A program made the position numbers and the translations under genes. From NCBI RefSeq assembly GCF_001189295.1, contig NZ_CP012159.1:1688001-1752000 (forward strand): a stretch of 64,000 bases of DNA. Reading direction: 5' to 3'. Below, piece by piece: positions 25,716 through 35,300 of the stretch. This DNA comes from Chondromyces crocatus. GTDB lineage: Bacteria; Myxococcota_A; Polyangia; Polyangiales; Polyangiaceae. The notes below the pieces were generated by a model that saw only the letters and a program-made list of their open reading frames with translations, was not told where the DNA came from and ran no database searches. Position 1 is the first letter of the stretch, and each line of letters opens with the position of its first letter.

Positions 25716-26872
25716 TCGAAGTGCATGCCGGTCGCGGCGCGGATGCCCCAGGACTGGTCGAAGGGGGGGCCCAGGGGCGACGTCAACGGCAAGAGCAACC
25801 CCATCCGCAGGAAGAGCCGCTCGCGCTCCAGGATGAAGAACGGCTCGATGGCGAGCTGGGTGTGGTCGGTGTCGGTCGCGGTCGGCAGTGATACGCCCTG
25901 GAAGCGGAAGCCACCGCCGATGGTGTGGCCGAGCTGGATCTCGGCGGCGTACTGGAGCGCGAGTTCGAGGGCGTCGTACCTGTCCGACGTCCGGATGTGC
26001 AGCACCGGGGAGAGCTCGGCGCGGAGGAGGACGAGGCTGCCGGCATGCGCCTCCACGCCGGCCTGGACCTGCACCGGCAAGGTCTCGGGAGCGTACTGGT
26101 GCATGTTCCACAGGGCCTGCGCCTGCATGCCTGGCGTCACCAGCGGCTCATCGCGACCGACGAGGGGGAAGCCGAACGCGCCGCCGAGGGTGATCCAGAC
26201 TTTCTCGTCGGGTCGCAGCACGCCGTGCACCCCCAGCATGGGGTTGCCCAGGCTGCCGATGGTCAGCGGCAAGCGCGCATCCACGAACACCCGCTTGGCG
26301 ACCGAGAACTGGCCGACGACGTCCAGGGTGCCGTACATCAAACTCCTGGCGCCCGACATGCGTGCCGCTTCGAGGCGCAGTCCGCCGCGCATGGCGAGCG
26401 GGAGACCGTCGGCGGTGATCACCTCGCGTTCGGCCTTCGGGGGTGACTCGTCGGCGGTCGATGCGGGGTCGGCTCGCCATCCCGGGGGCGGAGGCGGAGG
26501 GGGAGGTCCACCCTGCCATCCCGGCGGTGGAGGCGGCGGTCCCCCTTGCCAGCTGCCAGGAGGCGCTTGCGTTCCTCCCTGCCAGCCGGGGGGCGGAGGG
26601 GGCGGTCCCCCTTGCCAGCCGCCAGCGGGAGGTTGCCCTGCTTGCCAGCCGCCGGCCGCGCCTCCCGGGTGGCCCCCGGGCGAGGGCAGTGGCTGACCTG
26701 GGGGCGGTTGGCCTGGGAGCGCGCCGGGCGGGCCTGGCTCTGCGCTCGGTGGGACCGCGGGGGCATCTTCCGAGGGGGTCGCCGCCGGCTGGGCCGAGGC
26801 CGTCACGCTCATCAGCAACGCTGCAACGCTGGGCGCCCAGGAAAGGGAACGAAGGAAGTGTGATCTGCGCAT
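25712..26872 (-). CDS. Secreted proline-rich protein with outer-membrane barrel-like domain
   Basis: A 386-residue protein with a cleavable signal peptide (ending SVTASAQP). A long Pro/Gly linker repeats GGWQGGPPPPPPGW (about 55-145). The C-terminal 230-residue region alternates hydrophobic and polar residues like an outer-membrane beta-barrel (for example SLMYGTLDVVGQFSVAKRVF, GGGFRFQGVSL). The start follows GGAGA at 5 nt; a longer frame reaching 27139 lacks coding character. The Pro-rich repeat could span peptidoglycan or bind SH3-like partners. Its stop overlaps the protease stop at CTAG, leaving no room for a terminator between them. Confidence 0.75.
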   Translation of the reverse strand: MRRSHFLRSLSWAPSVAALLMSVTASAQPAATPSEDAPAVPPSAEPGPPGALPGQPPPGQPLPSPGGHPGGAAGGWQAGQPPAGGWQGGPPPPPPGWQGGTQAPPGSWQGGPPPPPPGWQGGPPPPPPPPGWRADPASTADESPPKAEREVITADGLPLAMRGGLRLEAARMSGARSLMYGTLDVVGQFSVAKRVFVDARLPLTIGSLGNPMLGVHGVLRPDEKVWITLGGAFGFPLVGRDEPLVTPGMQAQALWNMHQYAPETLPVQVQAGVEAHAGSLVLLRAELSPVLHIRTSDRYDALELALQYAAEIQLGHTIGGGFRFQGVSLPTATDTDHTQLAIEPFFILERERLFLRMGLLLPLTSPLGPPFDQSWGIRAATGMHFD

Positions 26873-27356
26873 CGTCTCCGCTTCTACCAGAGTCAGGGCT
26901 CGACCGGGCTCTTGAGTGCCCCCCTCGGGCCCGCACATGCGGCCTGGTTCGTCGCGCAGGTCGAGCGATGGTGAGCGTTGATGGACCCGCGGACGCGCCG
27001 ACGGGGTGTGGGCGCGCATCGAATCCGAGCTGGTGGGTTCGGTGCGACAGGGGGACGAGGGGTGAGCCCCAGAGCGGCGGAGCGGCGGAGCGGCGGAGCG
27101 GCGAGCAGGAAGGGAAGGGGAGCAGGAACTCCGGCGCACCCGCCATGAACGCGCGGACCGTGCGGCGCCGAGGCTCCACCCTCCCGGTCACCAGCGCGCC
27201 CTCGTCGCCCAGGCCGAGTTTCGTGCTGCCCGCCCGAGACGAGAGACGCACGGGGCGCCCTCCGACCTCCGCGCCGGTTGCGAGGCGAGGCGCCTTGGAG
27301 TAGCGTCCGCGCCGCCGCGCAGCAGAAAATGCGCTGCACGAGGTAGAAGGATTCGC
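26873..27356. other. Intergenic region with short GGAGCGGC repeats
   Basis: 484 bp with no supported gene. It contains a nine-base repeat (GAGCGGCGG, about four copies, roughly 27070-27105). It separates divergent genes, so promoters for the proline-rich protein and the bactofilin operon should lie here; none is obvious. Confidence 0.4.
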
Positions 27357-27740
27357 ATGGCTCGAGGCTCAACAGCAGCACGGCAATCCCCCGACGACGC
27401 GACCGACTCGGTGCTCGGCCGCGGGGCCCGCGTGCGTGGGCGTGTCCACGGTGACGGCTCCCTGCGCGTGGAGGGCACCATCGAGGGCGACGTCCAGGTG
27501 AGCGGCGACATCGAGATCGACGACGGAGGCTCCGTCTCCGGTGACGTCGACGCCGGCGCGCTCACCATCGGCGGCCAGCTCACGGGCAACGCCTCGGCGC
27601 GCGGGCCCATCACGATCCGTTCCACCGCGCGCGTGTCCGGTGACATGCTGGGCGCCGAGGTGGTCCTGGAAGAGGGCGCGTCCTTCACGGGCCGCATCGA
27701 GGCGGAGTTCGAGCTGCCGGAAGAACTCACGGGGCGCTGA
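27357..27740 (+). CDS. Bactofilin 1
   Basis: A 127-residue polymer-forming cytoskeletal protein (bactofilin/DUF583). The body is the hallmark right-handed beta-helix of short Gly/Val/Ile-rich rungs (GRGARVRGRVHGDGSLRVEG, GDVQVSGDIEIDDGGSVSGDV) with short unstructured ends. Bactofilins assemble non-polar filaments without nucleotide and in myxobacteria organise polar complexes. It is the first of three adjacent bactofilin genes; the next starts 43 bp downstream. Confidence 0.93.
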   Translation: MARGSTAARQSPDDATDSVLGRGARVRGRVHGDGSLRVEGTIEGDVQVSGDIEIDDGGSVSGDVDAGALTIGGQLTGNASARGPITIRSTARVSGDMLGAEVVLEEGASFTGRIEAEFELPEELTGR

Positions 27741-27782
27741 GGGTCCCGCTAGTCCGCAGAGCAAGGCGACGAGGAGCACGAA

Positions 27783-28094
27783 GTGGCAACCATCATCGGG
27801 AACGGGCTCACGATCGAGGGCGAGATCACGTCCGAGGAGGACGTGGAAGTGGCCGGCACGCTGCGGGGGAAGCTCACCGCTGACGGTGTGGTGTCGGTCG
27901 AGGGAGGCGCGGTCATCGAGGCCGACGTCTCGGCGTCCACCCTCCAGGTGGGCGGCACGGTCACGGGCAACGTGAGCGCGAGTGATCGCGTCGACCTGCT
28001 CGCGGGCGGTCGCCTCGTCGGTGACGTGAAGGCGGCGCGGTTGACCATCGCAGACGGGGCCCAGTTCAAGGGCAACGTCGACATGGATGTGTAA
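27783..28094 (+). CDS. Bactofilin 2
   Basis: A 103-residue minimal bactofilin consisting of almost nothing but the beta-helix (VEVAGTLRGKLTADGVVSVE, GDVKAARLTIADGAQFKGNV). The GTG start follows GAGGAG at suitable spacing. It lacks the extended tails that usually carry membrane or partner contacts, so it may be a core filament subunit that co-polymerises with its neighbours. The next gene begins three bases after its stop. Confidence 0.92.
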   Translation: MATIIGNGLTIEGEITSEEDVEVAGTLRGKLTADGVVSVEGGAVIEADVSASTLQVGGTVTGNVSASDRVDLLAGGRLVGDVKAARLTIADGAQFKGNVDMDV

Positions 28095-28097
28095 CCG

Positions 28098-28835
28098 ATG
28101 ACGGTCCAGTCCTCGATCGGGCCGACCACCACCGTGCGCGGGAACGTGCGCGGTGAGGGTGATCTCGAGATTCTGGGTCGCGTCGAGGGGAGCGTCGCCG
28201 TCAGCGGTGACGTGACCGTCGGCGATGGGGCGCTCGTGCGGAGCGACGTGCGCGGCCGCCGGGTGGTGGTTCGTGGCGCCGTGGCTGGCAGCGTCTCCGG
28301 CGAGGAGGCGGTCATCCTCGAAGAGGGCGCTCGGGTCGTCGGCGATCTGGGCGCACCTCAGGTCGGCATCCGTCCTGGCGCGCTCCTGCGTGGCCATGTC
28401 TCCACCGCGGGCCCGCTGCCCGAGGGGGGCTCCCAGCAAGCCGCCGCAGCGCGTCCGGCTCCTGCTGCGGCCCCCGCTGCTGCGGCCCCTGCGCGTCCGG
28501 CAGCCGCCGCGCGCGCCGCGACCCCAGCCGCACGCCCCACGCCGGCTGCGCGCCCTGCGCCGGCACCTGCGGCGCGTCCGGCTCCCGCTGCGGCGCGTCC
28601 AGCACCCGCCACCCGCGCCGCAGCAGCGCCCAAGGCGGCCCCGGCACGGCCTGCGCCGCCGCCGCCGCCACCTCGCGTCGTCGCCGAGGAGCCGCCGGCT
28701 CCCCCGCCCGAGCCCGCTGCGGCCGAGGAAGAAGAAGAGACCTCGACGGCCGCGCCCGGGGGACCGCCCCCGCCGGTCGTCCCCGCCATCCGCAAGGGCA
28801 CCAAGGCTGCCGTGCGAAAGCGCGGGGGCCGGTGA
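28098..28835 (+). CDS. Bactofilin 3 with long Ala/Pro-rich tail
   Basis: A 245-residue protein. The first 110 residues are a bactofilin beta-helix (VRGNVRGEGDLEILGRVEGS and GARVVGDLG). The remainder is an Ala/Pro/Arg low-complexity tail ending in a basic patch (AIRKGTKAAVRKRGGR). A long tail on one of three clustered bactofilins recalls BacP in the Myxococcus bacNOP set, where the tail gives partner or DNA contact; equivalence here is inferred from layout alone. The stop overlaps the GTG of pyrE in GTGA, indicating coupled translation. Confidence 0.9.
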   Translation: MTVQSSIGPTTTVRGNVRGEGDLEILGRVEGSVAVSGDVTVGDGALVRSDVRGRRVVVRGAVAGSVSGEEAVILEEGARVVGDLGAPQVGIRPGALLRGHVSTAGPLPEGGSQQAAAARPAPAAAPAAAAPARPAAAARAATPAARPTPAARPAPAPAARPAPAAARPAPATRAAAAPKAAPARPAPPPPPPRVVAEEPPAPPPEPAAAEEEEETSTAAPGGPPPPVVPAIRKGTKAAVRKRGGR

Positions 28836-29407
28836 ACGACCTGACCGGGCCCCGGGCCCGGGAGCGCCTCGTCCACCTCCTGCGGGACCGCTCTTTCGAG
28901 CAGAAGCGGGTCGTCCTCGCTTCCGGTCGTGAGAGCGACTTCTTCATCGACTGCAAGCAAGCCGTGCTCACCGCCGAGGGCCACGCCCTCGTCGGTGCGC
29001 TCATGCTCGACGCCCTCGACGCGCTGCCCGGCTGCGATGCCGTGGCGGGGGTGGAGCTCGGTGGGTGCCCCCTCGCCAGCGCGGTCTCGCTCATGAGCCA
29101 CCTGCGTGGCACCCCCTTGCCCGCCCTCTACGTGCGCAAGGAGACCAAGGATCACGGCTCTCGGCGCCAGGTCGAGGGGGACAAGGCGCTTCATCCGGGA
29201 GCGCGGGTGGTGATGCTCGAGGACGTCATCACCACCGGGGGCTCCACCCTGAAAGCGGTCGAGAAGCTGCGCGCTGCCGGCGCCGAGGTGGTCGGCGTCA
29301 TCGCGCTCGTCGATCGGCTGGAGGGAGGCGCCGAAGCGATCCGGACCGCGGGGCTGCCCGTGGTCGCGCTGTGCACCCGCCGCGACTTTCTGCCCGATCC
29401 CGCCTGA
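28832..29407 (+). CDS. pyrE: Orotate phosphoribosyltransferase
   Basis: A 191-residue enzyme of UMP biosynthesis that joins orotate and PRPP to give OMP. It has the PRPP-binding motif VVMLEDVITTGGST, the catalytic loop region YVRKETKDHGSRRQVEG with its conserved Lys and His, and an N-terminal FFIDCKQAVLTAEG. Length and motifs fit the standard PyrE family. It is translationally coupled to the third bactofilin, an unusual companion that may be only a convenience of transcription. Confidence 0.95.
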   Translation: MNDLTGPRARERLVHLLRDRSFEQKRVVLASGRESDFFIDCKQAVLTAEGHALVGALMLDALDALPGCDAVAGVELGGCPLASAVSLMSHLRGTPLPALYVRKETKDHGSRRQVEGDKALHPGARVVMLEDVITTGGSTLKAVEKLRAAGAEVVGVIALVDRLEGGAEAIRTAGLPVVALCTRRDFLPDPA

Positions 29408-29458
29408 GCGCCCTTCCCCCTCGTCGAGCGCTCCCCCCCCGGGGCGCCTCACCTCTCC

Positions 29459-29490
29459 GCGCCTGGCCGGCGCGCGGCTCTGGCCAGCGC
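29459..29490. terminator. Hairpin between convergent pyrE and OmpA-fusion genes
   Basis: The stem GCG-CTGGCC pairs with GGCCAG-CGC, with one bulged C and a 13-base loop, in the 80-bp gap between two stops. No T tract is present; it could end transcription from both sides. Confidence 0.4.
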
Positions 29491-31199
29491 TACTCCAGCG
29501 TGAACCAGTGGACCTCGACGCGCCGGTTCATGTCGTGGTCGCTCTTGCTCACCGGCTCGTTCCAGCCGACCCCGTAGATGTCCACCCGCTTCGGGTCGAT
29601 CTTGAACCGCTGCGTCAGGTACTTGCGCACGTCCTCCGCCCGGTCCTTGCTGAGCTGCACGGCCGACAGCGCCATCTTCTGCACCTGCGCCTCACCACCC
29701 AGCCGGCGGAACTCCGCCACCATCGAGTCGTCCACGTGCCCGCGCAGCAGCACCGTCGACCCGGGGCTCACCTGGAGCAGCTTCCGGATCGCGGCGAAGT
29801 TCTCCTCGTTGGCCGCCTTGCTCTCGCCCGCCATCTCGAGCTTCGCCGAGTTGGGCTCGAAGAAGAACCGGATGTCTTTCGACAGGAGGGGGTCGCCCTC
29901 CAGCGTCTTCGACCCGCCGCTCTTGATGGGCGCGATGAGGATCTTCTGGTCCTTGTACGCCCCCGACTTCTCCAGCGCTTCGAGGTGGCTCAGGTCGGCG
30001 AGCTTGTCCTCGGAGACGGGGTTCTTGATGAGATCGCTCCCGTACGCCATCACCGCCGACTGATAGATCCCACCGAAGCTGCCCGCCGCGTCGATCGCGC
30101 CCGAGAAGAACGCCTGGTTCTCCGGCAGGTTCGCGAGGTGCACCTTCGCGAGCTGCGTCGGCACCTCGCTGCTCTTCCACCCGAACGCCTTCGCGATCAC
30201 CTCGGTGTGCGCGGTCGGGTTCTCCCGCACCATCCGGTTGCCTTCCATCAGCCCGTCCACGAGCGCTGCGACCAGCTTCGGGTGCTGCTCGGAGAGCCCT
30301 TTGTTGACCAGGAGGACGTCGGCCACGATGAGCAAGTTGGTGTTGGTGGTGAGCGTGTGGGCCTTGCCGCCACTCTGCTTCACCACCTCGTCGGTGAAGG
30401 GCGCCCAGGTGACGCAGCCCGCGAGCCGTTGTCCGCCCTCGGTCACGTCGTTCAGGAACACCTTCCCGGCCACCTCCGCGTCCGTGGCGAAGAGCAGGTT
30501 GACCTTCTCTGGGTCCGCGGGCGCGTCTTTGCTCGGGAGCACCTGGAGCGGCAACCCCGCCTCTCGCGCGAGGAAGCGGATGAAGAACTCTGCCTCGTTG
30601 AACTGCGACGTGACGAGCACCTTCCCCTTGAGCTGGTTGATCCGTCGGATGTCGCTCCGCACGACCAGCCCATCGGCGCCACGCGAGAAGCCGATCAGCG
30701 CCGGGACCACCGACCCGAGCTGACGCCCGTACACCGCGAGCACGTCCACCGTGGTCGCCGAGGCGGCGAGCTTGCCCGACGCGAGTTTGCCCCAGTCCTC
30801 GTCCTCGGCCAGCTTGATGTTCAGCTTGAGCCCGTGCTTCTTGTGCAGCACCGAGCCCTCTGCCGGGGAGAGTCCCCCGTTGGCCACGATCAGCCCGGAG
30901 TACCCAGCGTACTGGCTCAGCTCCACATCGAGCGTGTCGCCCTGCGGTACGTAGGCGCCCGCAGGCGGCAACCTCGGCACCTCGCCCTTGGCCTCCACGA
31001 TCCCCTCGGAGGCTTCGGACTCCTCGGGGGTGGCCCCCTTCGCCGTGCTCGTGGCGCCCGTCGACGGCGCGCCATGCTGCGCGTCGTCGTCGCCCTTGCG
31101 CATCACGATCCACAGCCCGAGGCCGATCAACGCCGCGATCAGCACCAGGGAAATGATCTTCCCCAGGCCCCCTTGGCCGCTGCCCTTCCCGTTGCTCAT
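29490..31199 (-). CDS. Solute-binding protein - OmpA fusion, membrane anchored
   Basis: A 569-residue protein with a cytoplasmic stub, one transmembrane helix (residues 14-34) and a Thr/Ala/Glu linker. A periplasmic-binding-protein domain of the SsuA/THI5/PhnD type follows (about 90-400, with GLKLNIKLAED, YGRQLGSVVPALIGFSRG and VADVLLVNKGL). The C-terminus is an OmpA/MotB-like peptidoglycan-binding domain (about 430-569, with VLLRGHVDDS, LSKDRAEDVRKYL, RVDIYGVGWNEPV and NRRVEVHW). Such a fusion would hold a ligand-sensing domain between the inner membrane and the wall. The upstream coiled-coil membrane protein gene lies 36 bp away on the same strand, so they likely form one unit. No ABC permease or ATPase is present, so binding without transport (sensing) is likely. 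Confidence 0.88.
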   Translation of the reverse strand: MSNGKGSGQGGLGKIISLVLIAALIGLGLWIVMRKGDDDAQHGAPSTGATSTAKGATPEESEASEGIVEAKGEVPRLPPAGAYVPQGDTLDVELSQYAGYSGLIVANGGLSPAEGSVLHKKHGLKLNIKLAEDEDWGKLASGKLAASATTVDVLAVYGRQLGSVVPALIGFSRGADGLVVRSDIRRINQLKGKVLVTSQFNEAEFFIRFLAREAGLPLQVLPSKDAPADPEKVNLLFATDAEVAGKVFLNDVTEGGQRLAGCVTWAPFTDEVVKQSGGKAHTLTTNTNLLIVADVLLVNKGLSEQHPKLVAALVDGLMEGNRMVRENPTAHTEVIAKAFGWKSSEVPTQLAKVHLANLPENQAFFSGAIDAAGSFGGIYQSAVMAYGSDLIKNPVSEDKLADLSHLEALEKSGAYKDQKILIAPIKSGGSKTLEGDPLLSKDIRFFFEPNSAKLEMAGESKAANEENFAAIRKLLQVSPGSTVLLRGHVDDSMVAEFRRLGGEAQVQKMALSAVQLSKDRAEDVRKYLTQRFKIDPKRVDIYGVGWNEPVSKSDHDMNRRVEVHWFTLE

Positions 31200-31235
31200 C
31201 TCACCTCTTCTCCTCGTCTCGTCAGCGTCGTCTCG

Positions 31236-32084
31236 TCAGCGTCTCCCTGCCGTGCGCGCGTCGCTCGACGCCTCCAGCAGCTCCGGCGCCTCGTCCAGCA
31301 GCTCCATGGCGTCGAGTTCGGGTTGCGCTCGCAGCCACGACATCGTCTCGTTCAGGCCGGTGCTCACCGCGTCGATGCGCAGCGACATCGCGCTCGGATC
31401 GGCCGAGATCACCGCCTCCTCCCGGATCAGCTCCACCTGGTGCTCGATCCGCCGGAGTTCGGCCTCGATCTGGGTGAGCTTCGACCGCGCCTCCACCTGC
31501 CGCGCCGCGCGCTGACGCAGCAGCTCCTCCTGGGCCGCGAGGCTGCGGCCGAGCTGCTTGTCGGCGCTCGCCTGCTGCACGCCGAGCCCTTGCGCCTGGC
31601 GCAGCAGCGCCTCTTCGTCCTCGCCGCGCGAGGCAGCCTCCCGGAGCAGCGACTCCAGCGCGCCCCGGGAGCGGAGAAGCTGCACGTACATCCAGAGCAG
31701 CCGGTCCAGCGCCCCCCGCTGCACCGCCATGGCCGCGGCGTCTCCATGCGGATCGCGAAGCAGCCGCTCGCAGCGCCCGCGCAGCTCCTCGTAACGCGCC
31801 CGGTCCTCGCGTCCGAGCCGGGCGAGCTTCGCCTCGATGCGCTCGCGCGTCGGCGCCTGGAGCCGGGCCGCCTCCTGGCTGTCGACGTGCTGCCGGAAGC
31901 GAGCGTTGTTCACGAGAAGGAACAGGTAGGCCAGCTCGACACCCGCGCCGAGCACCCAGAACCCCCAGTTCAGCAGGCCGAGCAGCGTGAATACGCCGAG
32001 AAGGATCCAGTTGGGGGCCACGAACATGCCGAGAGGTCGCGCATTGAAGGCGGACTTCAGGTAATGCCGAGACCCGGTACTCAT
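31236..32084 (-). CDS. Membrane protein with long coiled coil, partner of OmpA fusion
   Basis: A 282-residue protein with one or two adjacent N-terminal hydrophobic helices (about 18-55, FVAPNWILLGVFTLLGLLNW and LGAGVELAYLFLLV). A long charged helical region rich in Arg, Glu, Ala and Leu follows (about 65-255), predicted to be coiled coil. There is no enzymatic motif. It begins with a clear ATG and precedes the SBP-OmpA gene by 36 bp. The arrangement suggests an inner-membrane scaffold that transmits the state of the OmpA/SBP protein to the cytoplasm, but this is inference. It diverges from the first giant kinase gene across about 235 bp. Confidence 0.75.
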   Translation of the reverse strand: MSTGSRHYLKSAFNARPLGMFVAPNWILLGVFTLLGLLNWGFWVLGAGVELAYLFLLVNNARFRQHVDSQEAARLQAPTRERIEAKLARLGREDRARYEELRGRCERLLRDPHGDAAAMAVQRGALDRLLWMYVQLLRSRGALESLLREAASRGEDEEALLRQAQGLGVQQASADKQLGRSLAAQEELLRQRAARQVEARSKLTQIEAELRRIEHQVELIREEAVISADPSAMSLRIDAVSTGLNETMSWLRAQPELDAMELLDEAPELLEASSDARTAGRR

Positions 32085-32319
32085 GGATGACGTATACCGA
32101 AGCCGGCCTTTCCATGCGATAAGGCCCGTCTCGGGGCGCACGATGGTCCATGATGGTCTTGCCCCAGCGTGTATGGCGCAAGCTCACCGCGGGCGACGCC
32201 GACCGCACAGGACGCCGCGTTGTCCGAGAGTCCATGCGCGCGGCCTCTCCGCCCACGGGCGGGGGGCGTGACATCACCTGCCACGTAGAGGGCGACGGAA
32301 GCCGGGGTTGGTTGTATCG

Positions 32320-35300
32320 ATGGCTGACGAGCGAAGCTCGTGGATTCCCGAGCGGTTCCGGATCGAGCGGCTGGTGGCGCGGGGAGGGATGGGCTCGGTC
32401 TACCGCGCGTTCGATCGAGAGCTGCAACGCTTCGTCGCACTGAAGCTCATGGATGCTTGCCTCGGCGAGGGCATGGACGCCCAGCGCTTCGCCCGTGAGG
32501 TCGAAACGCTCGCCCACCTCGAACACCCGCGCGTGGTCCAGTTCCTCGGCCAGGGGCAGACCGAAGAAGGCCGGCCGTTCCTGGTCATGCAGTGGCTCGA
32601 TGGGGAGGACCTGCGCAGCAGGCTGACGCGCGGCCCGCTCTCCCTGCGCGATGCCCTGGAGGTCCTCAAGGGGGCCACGGAGGCCCTCTCGGCGGTGCAC
32701 GCCCTCGGCATCGTCCACCGCGACCTCAAGCCCGCAAACCTGTTCTTGCCGGGCGGCTCCATCGCCGACCTCACGCTCATCGACTTCGGCATCGCGCGCC
32801 GCATCACTTCCGCGATGCAGCTCACCCTGTCGGGGATGATCCTGGGCACCCCGCAGTACATGGCGCCCGAGCAAGCCGGGAGCAGCCGGTCGATCCTCGC
32901 AGCGAGCGACGTCTACTCCCTCGGCGTCATCTTCTACGAGTGCCTGGCCGGCAAGCCGCCCTTCGACGGACCCCATTTCGCAGGGGTACTCGCCCGGGTC
33001 CTGTTCGAGGCCGAGGTGCCGATCCGTGCGCTCCGACCCTCCATCCCGGACTCCTGGGCCGAGCTGATCGGCCAGATGTTGAGCAAGACCCCGGCGCTGC
33101 GCCCGAAGGACGCGATCACGCTGCGGATGCGGCTCTCCAGGCTGCCCGCGGCGAGTGACGACATCGACGGCGATGCCACCGCCGCCTGGTCGACCAGCCC
33201 GTCCTCGCTCGCGGCCGGTGAGCAGACGCTCGTGTGCGTGGTGCTCATCATCCCCCTCAGGCACACGGTGGCCGAGCTGCAAGTGCCGGAGTCCGAGCGC
33301 TCCTCACACCTCACGGCCGAGCTGTTTGCCCGTCGCGATACGGTGCGGAGCGGGCTCTCTCGCTTCGGGTTCGTGACCGAGGTGCTCGCGGACGGCTCGC
33401 TGATCGCCACCCTCTCGTCGAGCAACGTCGCCACGGATCTCGCACGCATTGCAGCGAGAGGCGCCCTCTACGCGCGTGAAGCCTGGCCCGAGGCGCGGAT
33501 CGCGCTGGCCACGGGCCGCCTTCTCCTGGGCCACCACACCTGCGTCGGCGAGGCCGTCGATCGCGCCGCGTGTCTCCTCTCGGCCACTCACGACAGAGGT
33601 CCGGGAGGCGTCGGCGCCGAGAGCGGGATCTGGATCGACCAGCTCACCGCCGGCCTCCTCGACGAGCGCTTCGTCATGAGCAAGGAGGCGGGCGGCGTGC
33701 TGCTGCGCGGCGAGCAGCAGGCGCCGGATCAGAGCCGCCTCTTGCTCGGGAAGCCCACGCCTTGCGTCGGGAGAGAAGTAGAGCTGGCGCAGCTCGAGGG
33801 CCTGATGGCCCGCGCCGTGGAGGATGACGTGGCCCAGGCCGCACTCGTGCTCGCGCCTCCCGGGGCCGGTAAATCGCGCCTGCGCCACGAGCTGCTCCGC
33901 CGCGTCCAGCGGACGTACCCCGAGGCTGTGATCCTCTCCGGCCAGGGGGATCCCCTCACGGCGGGGTCGCCGTACGGCCTGCTGAGCAATGCCCTCCGCC
34001 AGCACGCCGGGATCTGCGCCGGCGACCCCTGGGAGCAGTCCCGGGCGTTGCTCACCGAGCGCATCGGCAGGCACCTGCCGCCCGCGGAGGTCCAGCGGGT
34101 CATCGAGTTTCTGGGCGAGCTGTGCGGCGTGCTCTTTCCTGCGGACGGCAGCCTGGCGCTGCGCGCGGCCCGCAGCGACCCGCGCTACATGAGCGAGCAG
34201 ATCGTGCAGGCCTTTCTCGACTGGCTCGTGGCCGAGGCGTCCCTGCACCCCATCGTGCTCGTGCTCGAAGATCTGCAGTGGGGGGACGCGCTGACCGTCA
34301 AGCTGATCGACAGCGTGCTCCGCGATGGCGACCACATCCCCCTTCTCGTGCTCGCACTCGGCAGGCCCGAGGTGAAGGACGCGTTCCCGGTCCTGTTCGC
34401 CGAGCACGCGCAGGAGGTCGTGCTCCGGCCCTTGAGCCGCAGGGCGAGCGAGGCCCTCATCCGAGGCGTCCTCGGTGACGCCGTCACCCCGTCGGTGCTG
34501 GGCCGTCTCACCGAGCTGGCGGGCGGCAACGCGCTGTTCCTCGAGGAGCTGATCCGCTCCGCAGCGGAGGGCAAGGCGGGGAAAGCACCGGAGACGGTGC
34601 TCGCCATGCTCCAGGCGCGCATCGCTCACCTCACGCCCGATGCGCGCCGCGTCCTGCGTGCGGCCAGCATCTTCGGCGAAGCCTTCTGGGCGGAGCCCAT
34701 CCAGCGGCTCTGCGATGTCTGGGGAGGGCCAGAGGACGTCACGCCGTGGCTGGCCCACCTCGTCGAGGCCGAGTTCGTACAGCGCCGCCGTCACAGCCGG
34801 TTCCCGACCCATGCCGAGTACGCCTTCCGGCACGCCCTCGTGCGCGACGCGGCCTACAGTCTTCTCACCAGCAGCGACCGACAGTCGGGCCATCTCTTCG
34901 CCGGCCGCTGGCTGGAGGCCATGGGGGACACCGACGACATCGAGCTCGCTGGCCACGCCTGGGCTGGCGGCGAGCAGGAGCGCGCGCTCACGTTCTACAC
35001 CCATGCCGCCGAGCAGTCCCTCGGCCAGAACGACCAGCACCAGGCCATCGCGCATGCGGCGAAGGGCCTTGCCTGTGGTGCTGAAGGCCATGCGCGCGGC
35101 GTCCTCTCGAGCATCCAGTCGATCGCGCTGTACAAGCTCGGCGAGTGGGCCCGCTGCAGCGAGACCGGGCTCGAAGCGCTCGATCTCCTTCCGCGCGGGA
35201 GCTTGTGGTGGTGCCGCACTGCCGAGCGGCTCTTGCACGTGCTCGCCCAGCTCGACCGGATCGACCGGGCGAACCTCCTCACCGACGAGATCCTGGCGAC

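Noticed and set aside
29508-32090. 860-residue plus-strand frame
   Set aside because: Antisense to the SBP-OmpA and coiled-coil genes; the translation is rich in Arg/His/Val without domain motifs.
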